Assembly (NCBI GenBank): GCA_030629925.1
Contig: DAOVOB010000016.1
Location: 1 to 12,381, forward strand
Source: Fidelibacterota bacterium
GTDB taxonomy: Bacteria > Fidelibacterota > Fidelibacteria > Fidelibacterales > Fidelibacteraceae
Length of the DNA stretch: 12,381 bases
Reading direction: 5' to 3'
Below the pieces are notes generated by a model. The model was not told the origin of the DNA and ran no database searches. It was given only the letters and a program-made list of their open reading frames with translations. Shown here in pieces: positions 1 through 5,959 of the stretch (positions within the stretch are counted from its first letter, which is position 1; the number at the start of each line of letters is the position of its first letter). Both the position numbers and the translations under genes were made by a program.

Positions 1-380
1 CGAACCTCGCCTGCGGTCAGCACGACCGGCGTGGTCGGACCCAGTTCCTTACCGTTAGATAAGTGTATCTCAACTCGAACTCTTTGCAGGGTCTTTTCTG
101 TGATATTTTCTACAGAACCCACAAATGCGCTTTTTTCTTCGTTATAAGCAAGAATGAGCTTTACGCCATTTTTTGTTTGAGCGAATTTTTCGCCCATGGC
201 AATAGCTGTGCCATCTTCTTCGCCCGGACCGTCATTATAATCTCGCGCATGAGATTCCTTGCTTTCGCTCACTGTCGATTTTTCTGTTTTTATTTCGCTA
301 TGCTCTTTGTTCTCCGCACAAGCCACGAACAAGCTTCCAAGAACTAGAACTATAAGGAAAATGATTAATGTTTTTTTCAT
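1..380 (-). CDS. Lipoprotein with extracellular beta-type domain, 3' end cut by window edge
   Basis: The reading frame starts with ATG at 378-380, behind an AAGGGA ribosome site, and stays open to the left edge, giving about 126 residues. Residues 1-20 form a lipoprotein signal peptide (MKK, then a run of Leu/Ile/Val), followed by the lipobox F-V-A-C with Cys21 as the lipidated residue. A Glu/Lys/Ser-rich linker follows to about residue 60. From about residue 63 comes a domain with the pattern GVKLILAYNE...VGSVEN...LQRVRVEIHLSNG.ELGPTTPV.L..GE. I recognise this pattern from many secreted bacterial proteins of unknown role; it resembles the small beta-sandwich (FxLYD-like) modules. The protein is probably anchored in the outer or inner membrane facing the periplasm or surface. 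It has its own upstream gap of 152 bases after plsY, so it may be transcribed separately. The function is unknown. Confidence 0.85.
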   Translation of the reverse strand, partial: MKKTLIIFLIVLVLGSLFVACAENKEHSEIKTEKSTVSESKESHARDYNDGPGEEDGTAIAMGEKFAQTKNGVKLILAYNEEKSAFVGSVENITEKTLQRVRVEIHLSNGKELGPTTPVVLTAGEV

Positions 381-446
381 GATTTCCCTTTATGCTTAGT
401 TCTCAATTTAAGGCTTCTGTGGTGTGGGTTGTTTTTGTTCTACTGT

Positions 447-476
447 AATATATAGTGGGTTGGGGATAATTGTAAA
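447..476 (-). promoter_or_regulatory. Candidate sigma70-type promoter of the left-edge lipoprotein gene
   Basis: On the minus strand TTTACA (471-476) is followed after 18 bases by TATATT (447-452). A start of transcription near 440 would leave a leader of about 60 bases before the ATG at 380. It sits in the gap downstream of plsY. The match is decent but the region is AT-rich, so chance is possible. Confidence 0.4.
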
Positions 477-532
477 ATAACTTTGTTCTTCAACCGGTTC
501 TCTGACCGCTGTTACCGTTCAACGATTACCGA

Positions 533-1135
533 TCATTCTCTTTTCAGCATCATTCTCACTATGGCCGGCAAGGTGCGTATATTGTATGACCAGCCTAAAA
601 TAACCGTCGCCAAGATAACGGTCTTGACTTCCGGAGAATGGTTGGTAAACATACTAATTGTTGCAGTGGTCATTAATAGTGCATAGGGCAACCAAACACC
701 ATGGTTCTTTTTAAACGCGATATAAACGACAATGGGGGCAACTACAAAAGCGGTCAACAGCTCCCATTGGACAAAGAAAAGATAAATGCCCATGATGACA
801 GCAGCTCCTTTTCCACCCCTGAAGCGGAAATACAGCGGATAAATATGTCCGAGTATCGCGCCGATACCGATCAAGCCCAATGCAAAATCCGGCAGGTCGA
901 AATAATAGTCCGCTATGATCATGGGAATAAGTGATTTAAATGCATCCAGGAGTCCCGTGAGTGTACCAAGAACTTTGCTGACATGCAGATAGATGTTCTG
1001 TGCTCCGGGATTGGTATTGCCCATTTTCCTGATATCGCGCCCTTTTGCAATGCGCACCATGATCTCGGCAAACAAAATAGAGCCTATTAAATACCCGCCG
1101 AGCAAACAAATAAAATATATGGTGTATATATGCAT
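533..1135 (-). CDS. plsY: PlsY-type acyl-phosphate:glycerol-3-phosphate acyltransferase, divergent
   Basis: PlsY moves the acyl group from acyl-phosphate to glycerol-3-phosphate, the first membrane step of phospholipid synthesis, in the cytoplasmic membrane. The 200-aa length and several hydrophobic segments fit the family. Motif 1 is seen as GSILFA (18-23), where GSIP.A is usual. The loop DIRKMGNTNPGAQN (34-47) matches D.R..GSGN.GATN. D64-AFKS matches the D..KG stretch. Motif 2, GHIYPLYFRFRGGKGAAV (96-113), is well kept. Motif 3, normally H..NI.R...G.E, is reduced to YNIRTL (184-189), without the His and the Glu. The start at 1135 has AAGG/AGGG upstream. It is the last gene of a minus-strand cluster, 50 bases after a 57-aa membrane protein. 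The family is clear; whether the activity is standard PlsY is less sure because of motif 3. Confidence 0.88.
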   Translation of the reverse strand: MHIYTIYFICLLGGYLIGSILFAEIMVRIAKGRDIRKMGNTNPGAQNIYLHVSKVLGTLTGLLDAFKSLIPMIIADYYFDLPDFALGLIGIGAILGHIYPLYFRFRGGKGAAVIMGIYLFFVQWELLTAFVVAPIVVYIAFKKNHGVWLPYALLMTTATISMFTNHSPEVKTVILATVILGWSYNIRTLPAIVRMMLKRE

Positions 1136-1185
1136 ACCCTGCCTTCAAAAATATTTTTTTAAGACCCGCAAAGATACTGGTTGTA

Positions 1186-1359
1186 TTACCCTTGCTTCTT
1201 CCCTTGTGATAAACCAATCGTCATATTCCCAAAACCAACGGCGACTAGCGAAATTCCCAATATAGTATTAATCGCGAACATAAAAACCACACCTGCAACC
1301 ATAAATGTTACACCCATGCCAACAAGGGCATGAAAATTGATCTTTAGCTTTTTGTTCAT
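1186..1359 (-). CDS. Small (57 aa) two-segment membrane protein
   Basis: This short frame starts with ATG at 1357-1359, 9 bases after an AGAGGA ribosome site that lies directly behind the stop codon of the preceding gene (13-base gap). It ends at TAA (1186-1188). The protein begins MNKKLKINFHALVG, then has two hydrophobic stretches at about residues 11-30 and 31-50 separated by little more than an Asn-Thr turn. It ends in the basic tail GKKQG. The basic residues at both ends suggest a hairpin in the cytoplasmic membrane with both termini inside. Its place between two cluster genes, the good ribosome site and the coherent hydrophobic pattern support it as a real gene. I do not recognise a family. 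Confidence 0.7.
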   Translation of the reverse strand: MNKKLKINFHALVGMGVTFMVAGVVFMFAINTILGISLVAVGFGNMTIGLSQGKKQG

Positions 1360-1372
1360 AGCGTCTTATCCT

Positions 1373-1648
1373 CTACATAACAACAACATTGACCACAAAC
1401 AGTAATATAAGTGATAAAAGCGCAATATTAATAGAAATGATCCATATATAATATAGGGGGCCAGCTCTGCGTGTTTCGCTTTTCGTGATTCTTTTGTACT
1501 TGCCTACAAATTTAAAGATGTGAAAATTGACATACATTAAATTAGGGATTTTATCATTTCTTCGGTGAAGAAATTCATAAATAAAGATATTACTAATGAG
1601 ATACATGGCTATTCCTGTCGCTGCGATGAGTATCAGTACTATATTCAT
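1373..1648 (-). CDS. Small (91 aa) membrane protein, two transmembrane segments
   Basis: The protein starts MNIVLILIAATGIAM and has one membrane segment at about residues 2-24 and a second at about 66-90. A basic, polar loop of some 40 residues (HRRNDK ... KYKRITKSETRR) lies between them. By the positive-inside rule the loop should be cytoplasmic and both ends outside. The hydrophobic stretch runs to the last residues (FVVNVVVM). The ribosome site is weak (AAGAAG, about 6 bases before ATG). The gap to the preceding lipoprotein gene is only 12 bases and to the following 57-aa gene 13 bases, which argues for one transcript. No family is recognised. Confidence 0.75.
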   Translation of the reverse strand: MNIVLILIAATGIAMYLISNIFIYEFLHRRNDKIPNLMYVNFHIFKFVGKYKRITKSETRRAGPLYYIWIISINIALLSLILLFVVNVVVM

Positions 1649-1660
1649 TATATTTTCTTC

Positions 1661-2347
1661 TTATCTTTTTATCATACTTCCTGTTTCTATCTTAAAATTA
1701 TCAATCAGGACCGTGTCTGTTGCCGCTGAACTTCCATTGAAACCGGCGATAGTGCCGCTTGATTGAAAGCTTGCCACACTCACTACTGAGTCTTTTACTC
1801 CCGTCACTGTATCTTCAATATATCCTTTGAGATTTTTGTTCATAACAACAAGAGTCATCACAACCGGATTGCCTATATTGCAGGGGTTGATATTGCGTAC
1901 TAAGCAAGTGGGAGATTGTTGGGTGATCTCATAGAGTCCAATACTATCTGCGCTTATCCAAAAAGCATAAAGTTCTTGGTTTTGCCACTCACTTCCAAGG
2001 TTTCGGCTTTTTGCCGATATCCCAAAATACGGAGCACCACTCTGAACGGTACAGGTCGCCGATACTCGAATAGTATCACCCGGCACGCCCGCATCGTGGC
2101 GTATTGCCCAACATATGTTCCCGCCATAGCGAAGTTGTTCATTAAATATATCTGCCGATCCGTCACCATACACCTGAAGAGAGAAAGGCGAAATATCGGT
2201 ATTATTCGCCCGATCAAAGTTATCAATGAATGCGGTGGTCCATACTAAAACCTCTTCTTCCTCTTCCGGACTCAAAAAACACCGTGTCAATAACAGAGAG
2301 AGCAATAATATGATCCAAACACATCGGGTTGTGTTGTGTTTTTTCAT
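1661..2347 (-). CDS. Putative lipoprotein with concanavalin/LamG-like beta-sandwich
   Basis: The predicted product has 228 residues. Residues 1-22 (MKKHNTTRC followed by a Leu/Ile-rich core) form a signal peptide. Cys23 lies in the sequence LLTRC, which resembles a lipobox but has Arg at -1 where Gly/Ala/Ser is usual. An acidic run of five Glu follows (28-32). The body opens with FIDNFDRANNT and continues with SLQVYGDGSADIFNEQLRYGG. This is the start seen in many exported jelly-roll domains of the concanavalin A-like lectin/glucanase type. The end returns with VLIDNFKIETG, the usual last strand. Such domains bind carbohydrate or act as structural modules; no catalytic residues can be assigned. 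The start was placed at ATG 2347 because an upstream in-frame GTG (2359) overlaps the ribosome site. It lies 29 bases after the thioredoxin-like gene. Confidence 0.8.
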   Translation of the reverse strand: MKKHNTTRCVWIILLLSLLLTRCFLSPEEEEEVLVWTTAFIDNFDRANNTDISPFSLQVYGDGSADIFNEQLRYGGNICWAIRHDAGVPGDTIRVSATCTVQSGAPYFGISAKSRNLGSEWQNQELYAFWISADSIGLYEITQQSPTCLVRNINPCNIGNPVVMTLVVMNKNLKGYIEDTVTGVKDSVVSVASFQSSGTIAGFNGSSAATDTVLIDNFKIETGSMIKR

Positions 2348-2351
2348 CTTG

Positions 2352-2357
2352 CACCTC
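2352..2357 (-). promoter_or_regulatory. Ribosome binding site deciding the lipoprotein start
   Basis: GAGGTG on the minus strand lies 4 bases before the ATG at 2347. The alternative in-frame GTG at 2359-2357 overlaps this site and has no ribosome site of its own, so it is very unlikely to be the start. Confidence 0.75.
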
Positions 2358-2376
2358 ACTTTTAAAATATTACGAT

Positions 2377-2856
2377 CTATGGATTTTTATCCATTATCAT
2401 ATTCTTTTGTAAATGAACATAAAAACTGTCTGCGGTAATATAACCGCTTCTTGAATATATAACATTCAAGCTATCTACGCCTTCTCCTTGATCCAAAATG
2501 ATCTGAACAGGTATGACAGCGATATATCCAAGCACAGCAAACAACACGTGATTACTGAAATTATCATGACCATAGGTCTTGCCAAACAGGGTATATTTGC
2601 TTGTGTCTTCACGGGAATATATTCGCACACAATAGTAGTGTTCACTCAGGGTCCTGATTACTTTGGAATCTGTAAGTACCTCGTCGTCGAAAAGCCCCCC
2701 AAGGTAATCGTTGTGAAATGCAGCGTAAACAAATATTGGGGTTTCAATAGTATTAATATTATTTGTTAATTCAGTCATGCTGTGCCAATTAATCTCTTGG
2801 GCGGACAGGTTTTGTAAACAAAACAATACCACAATAAACAAGATCACTTTTTTCAT
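2377..2856 (-). CDS. Exported thioredoxin-fold protein lacking the CxxC redox motif
   Basis: The product has 159 residues. Residues 1-19 (MKKVILFIVVLFCLQNLSA) form a signal peptide, probably cleaved before QE. The rest follows the thioredoxin-like layout: a strand PIFVYAAF (40-47), the active-site position, a helix region with DDEVLTDSKVIRTLSEHYYCVRIY, then the strand containing the cis-Pro (V-I-P116-V-Q-I-I-L-D). It ends with a Gly-Tyr and C-terminal helix (SGYITADSFYVHLQK). Where WCxxC is expected the sequence is NDYLGGLF, so both Cys are gone and the protein cannot act as a classic disulphide enzyme. It could be a chaperone-like or scaffold member of the family. ATG 2856 has an ideal GGAGG four bases upstream. 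It is the first gene of the 533-2856 cluster. The fold assignment is by pattern only. Confidence 0.8.
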   Translation of the reverse strand: MKKVILFIVVLFCLQNLSAQEINWHSMTELTNNINTIETPIFVYAAFHNDYLGGLFDDEVLTDSKVIRTLSEHYYCVRIYSREDTSKYTLFGKTYGHDNFSNHVLFAVLGYIAVIPVQIILDQGEGVDSLNVIYSRSGYITADSFYVHLQKNMIMDKNP

Positions 2857-2889
2857 AGATCCTCCGATGTGAGACAAGTGCCCAAATGA

Positions 2890-2909
2890 AAGTATTCCAT
2901 AAAATACTT
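2890..2909. promoter_or_regulatory. Perfect palindrome in the leader of the five-gene cluster
   Basis: AAGTATT (2890-2896) and AATACTT (2903-2909) are exact inverted repeats separated by six bases. They lie between the putative promoter (2961-2989) and the ATG at 2856, about 34 bases ahead of the start codon. It could be an operator for a dimeric regulator or a small RNA hairpin near the ribosome site. It has no U-run directly after it on the minus strand, so it is not a normal terminator. Confidence 0.4.
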
Positions 2910-2960
2910 CACAATTGATATTTTTTGGGGCGACCTGGTATTTTTTGTTTTCTTAAATAC

Positions 2961-2989
2961 AATGTAAATGAGGTGATGGGTAATGTCAA
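2961..2989 (-). promoter_or_regulatory. Sigma70-type promoter for the envelope-protein/plsY cluster
   Basis: On the minus strand a perfect TTGACA (2984-2989) is followed after exactly 17 bases by TACATT (2961-2966). Transcription would begin near 2954 and leave a leader of almost 100 bases before the first gene at 2856. The same TACATT hexamer recurs in both candidate alaS promoters, and CATTTACATT is shared exactly with the distal one. Confidence 0.6.
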
Positions 2990-3195
2990 GAAAATATACA
3001 TTGTGGAATATTTGTTAATACTTAAATATCTTCTTCTTTTTTCCCATGAATAATCTTTCCAAATATATGTTCATTATCAAGGGTTTTAATGGTGACAAAA
3101 TATCATACTCTCTAAGCATAATTATGTGTATATAATCGTGATGGTTTGCGATTGCACATTGGTATCCCCCTCGATTTAATTAATCAAAACTTTAT

Positions 3196-5811
3196 TTATA
3201 AATATTTTTCAATATTTTCCAGCACCTCGTCCAGCTTCCTGACGTCTTTCCCTCCGGCTGTTGCCATGTGGGGCTTGCCGCCGCCGCCGCCGCCAAGGGC
3301 TTTACCGAGTGTGCGGACAATATTGCCGGCCTTTATGCCTTCTTTAACAAGATCATCAGTTACAACACATAAGACTTGGGGTGTATTTTTGATCACGGCA
3401 CCAAACACGGCAATACCACTCTTCATTTTTTCTCGAACTTTGTCACCTAGGGCTTTTAATTGATCCATGTTTTCTACATCAACTCTATTAACAAACAGTG
3501 GTTTATCGTCCAATTTTCGCTCATTTTGGAAATATAAATCAACATCCAGCGTGAGTAATTTGCTTTTTAATTCACTGTTCTCTTTTTCAAGATTGCGAAC
3601 ATAAGCATTCATGTTGATCACTTTTTCAAGGATCTCATCTTCGGGGTGTTTCATCGCCTTCCTCAAACCGCTTAGGACAGTTTGTTGAATTTTTAAAACA
3701 TCTAATGCCGCAATCCCCGAAATAGCTTCAATGCGGCGAACGCCGGAAGCAATGGAACTTTCGCTGACGATAATAAACAAGCCGATATCGCCGCTTCGTT
3801 CCACGTGTGTTCCACCACAAAGTTCTTGTGATGTGTCTTTCATGGTAACAACACGAACTTCATCGCCATATTTTTCACCAAATAAGGACTGTGCACCATC
3901 ACGGATAGCTTCGGTATAGGGTTTGGTCTCTGTATCAACGGAAATGTTCTGCATTATGCGCGTGTTAATGCGTTGTTGTATATCAATTAGTTGCTCTAAA
4001 GATATTTTTTCAAAATGGGTGAAATCAAAGCGCAAACGATCTGGCCCAACATATGACCCAGCCTGATGAACATGATCACCCAATACCGAACGTAATTCTG
4101 CATGCAATAAATGGGTCGCTGTGTGGTTGCGAGCGGTATCGCGACGGATACTTTGCTGTACCTCAAGGGTTGCGGTAATGGGTTTTGTATTACCCTCTAG
4201 AACAGACCCCTCAACAATATGCACAATATCTTCACCTATTTTTCTGGTATCAACTACATTGGTTCTTGCACCTGTTTTTATGCTATGTTTATGTAAGATA
4301 AGATGCCCTTTGTCGCCAACCTGGCCGCCCGATTCAGCATAAAACGGCGTGTTCTCAAAAACGAAATAAGTGTGTGAATCATCTACCGCATACTTAAGCA
4401 ATAACGATTCTGTCTTATAGGTATCATAACCGGCAAATTTTGAAACTTTGTCTTTTTCCAGAACGATCCATTTCAGATCTTCTGAACTTTTCATGGAAAA
4501 TTTTCCAGCCGCCCGAGCACGTTCGCGTTGAGCCTCCATAAGTGAATTGACCTTTCCTTCATTGACCTGCAGGTCTTTTTCTTCTGCAAGAAGTCGTGTC
4601 AAGTCCACCGGAAAACCAAAAGTATCGTAAAGCTTGAAAACATCTTCGCTATTTAATATTTTTTCAGCGCTCTTTTTTGCCTGTTTTGCTATCTGGTCAA
4701 AAAGATCTAAACCCTTATCCAATGTGTTTCCAAAAGATTCTTCTTCGGCCCGAATAATACGCTGGATGTGTTCGCGTTGGTTTTTAATCTCCGGGTAAAC
4801 ATCTCCCAATACATGTGCAACGGCTGGAACAAGGCGATATAAAAATGGTTCTTTTAAATTCAATTCGCGACCAAATCTTGCAGCTCGGCGTAATATTCTT
4901 CGCAATACATAAGCTCGTCCCTCGTTTCCGGGAATTGCGCCATCTGCAATAGCAACAGACAACATGCGAATATGATCGGCGATCACGCGATGCGGCACGC
5001 CGTTTTCACCTTGATCGTAAGCGACATCTGATATCGTTTCTATTTGTTCAATGATCGGCTTAAATAGATCTGTATCATAATTACTTGTTTTTCCATTTAT
5101 GGCCGCGACAATTCGCTCAAAACCCGCTCCTGTATCAATATGTTTTTGACCCAAGGAATGCAGTTCGCCATTTTCATCACGATTATATTGTATAAAAACA
5201 AGATTCCATAATTCCATGTATTCGGGATCATCGGTATTTACTTTTAAAGGGTCTTGATTTTCGACATCTTCACCATTGTAATAATGTATCTCTGAGCAAG
5301 GGCCGCAGGGACCGGTCTCACTCATGGACCAGAAATTATCTTTTTCGCCTGATTTTAGTAAATGTGTGGGGTCTAAATTTGGTATGTTTTTCCATATCTC
5401 ATATGCTTCGTCATCTTCAGTATATACGGTAGCATATAATCTTTTGGGGTCAAGTCCCCAGACTTCGGTAAAAAGCGTCCACGCCCATACAATGGCTTCT
5501 TTTTTATAATAATCGCCAAAGCTCCAGCTTCCCAGCATTTCAAAAAATGTGTGATGATAATGGTCGCGACCAACAGCCTCAAGATCGTTATGTTTTCCAC
5601 TGACGCGGATACATTTTTGCGAATCTACAGCCCGTTTGAATGGTGCTTGTGTCTCACCAAGAAAATATGATTTAAATTGGTTCATTCCGGCATTTGTGAA
5701 CAATAGCGTTGGATCATTTTGTGGAATAACCGGTGCTGAAGGAACTACGGTATGTCCTAATGTCTTCTCGAAATATTCTATAAACTGTTTTCTTATCGTT
5801 TTAGAGTCCAT
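3196..5811 (-). CDS. alaS: Alanyl-tRNA synthetase
   Basis: AlaRS charges tRNA-Ala with alanine in the cytoplasm and removes mischarged Ser/Gly. The 871-aa length is complete for the bacterial enzyme. The class II catalytic core spans about residues 1-250, with TNAGMNQFK (39-47), the CIRVSGKHNDLEAVGRDHYHHTFFEML stretch (67-93) and DTGAGFER (226-233). The tRNA-binding middle follows, with RRILRRAARFGRE (304-316). The editing domain has its zinc ligands H563-TAT-H567 and C665-GGT-H669. A coiled stretch (about 730-760) links to the C-Ala domain, which ends in the six-glycine tract 840-845 and HMATAGGKD. ATG 5811 has AGGA five bases upstream. It appears to be a single-gene unit with its own promoters in the 148-base gap before it. 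Nothing important is missing. Confidence 0.98.
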   Translation of the reverse strand: MDSKTIRKQFIEYFEKTLGHTVVPSAPVIPQNDPTLLFTNAGMNQFKSYFLGETQAPFKRAVDSQKCIRVSGKHNDLEAVGRDHYHHTFFEMLGSWSFGDYYKKEAIVWAWTLFTEVWGLDPKRLYATVYTEDDEAYEIWKNIPNLDPTHLLKSGEKDNFWSMSETGPCGPCSEIHYYNGEDVENQDPLKVNTDDPEYMELWNLVFIQYNRDENGELHSLGQKHIDTGAGFERIVAAINGKTSNYDTDLFKPIIEQIETISDVAYDQGENGVPHRVIADHIRMLSVAIADGAIPGNEGRAYVLRRILRRAARFGRELNLKEPFLYRLVPAVAHVLGDVYPEIKNQREHIQRIIRAEEESFGNTLDKGLDLFDQIAKQAKKSAEKILNSEDVFKLYDTFGFPVDLTRLLAEEKDLQVNEGKVNSLMEAQRERARAAGKFSMKSSEDLKWIVLEKDKVSKFAGYDTYKTESLLLKYAVDDSHTYFVFENTPFYAESGGQVGDKGHLILHKHSIKTGARTNVVDTRKIGEDIVHIVEGSVLEGNTKPITATLEVQQSIRRDTARNHTATHLLHAELRSVLGDHVHQAGSYVGPDRLRFDFTHFEKISLEQLIDIQQRINTRIMQNISVDTETKPYTEAIRDGAQSLFGEKYGDEVRVVTMKDTSQELCGGTHVERSGDIGLFIIVSESSIASGVRRIEAISGIAALDVLKIQQTVLSGLRKAMKHPEDEILEKVINMNAYVRNLEKENSELKSKLLTLDVDLYFQNERKLDDKPLFVNRVDVENMDQLKALGDKVREKMKSGIAVFGAVIKNTPQVLCVVTDDLVKEGIKAGNIVRTLGKALGGGGGGKPHMATAGGKDVRKLDEVLENIEKYL

Positions 5812-5849
5812 TCTCTTCCTTTTTAACGTTCGGTCATGTTTGTCAAATA

Positions 5850-5879
5850 AATGTAGGGAAAAATATGGTAAAATTACAA
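5850..5879 (-). promoter_or_regulatory. Proximal candidate promoter of alaS
   Basis: On the minus strand TTGTAA (5874-5879) is followed after 18 bases by TACATT (5850-5855), giving a leader of about 35 bases before the alaS ATG at 5811. The hexamers repeat those of the distal candidate. Confidence 0.4.
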
Positions 5880-5923
5880 AGTAAAAAGGCGAAATTTAAA
5901 AGTTTACGAATTGTGTGAAACAT

Positions 5924-5952
5924 AATGTAAATGGAGTAATTATCGCTTACAA
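5924..5952 (-). promoter_or_regulatory. Distal candidate promoter of alaS
   Basis: On the minus strand TTGTAA (5947-5952) is followed after 17 bases by TACATT (5924-5929). It begins 7 bases after the stop codon of the propeller gene. Its -10 region CATTTACATT is identical to that of the promoter at 2961-2989. A leader of over 100 bases would precede alaS. Confidence 0.45.
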
Positions 5953-5959
5953 ACCGCGA

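Larger units (their letters stand above)
2857..3195. other. Intergenic region between alaS and the five-gene cluster
   Basis: These 339 bases hold no credible gene. The left third carries the promoter and palindrome described separately. About 37 bases after the alaS stop, the minus strand contains a nested imperfect stem: ATGTG (3155-3159) with CACAT (3124-3128) outside, and AATCG (3149-3153) with CGATT (3134-3138) inside, with unequal side loops. It is not followed by a T-run, so it is not a clear terminator. A short frame of 15 codons (3112-3159) begins in this stem behind a GGGGG run, but nothing else supports it. The middle (3000-3110) is AT-rich and I see nothing in it. Confidence 0.5.

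Noticed and set aside
63..347. 94-codon plus-strand frame at the left edge
   Set aside because: It is antisense to the lipoprotein gene, which has a clear signal peptide and a familiar domain.
936..1217. 93-codon minus-strand frame overlapping plsY and the 57-aa gene
   Set aside because: It shares sequence with two better-supported genes in other frames and gives a Cys/His/Arg-rich product without pattern.
3277..3294. Six tandem GCC triplets
   Set aside because: This is the six-glycine tract of the AlaRS C-terminal domain, a normal feature of the protein, not a separate repeat element.
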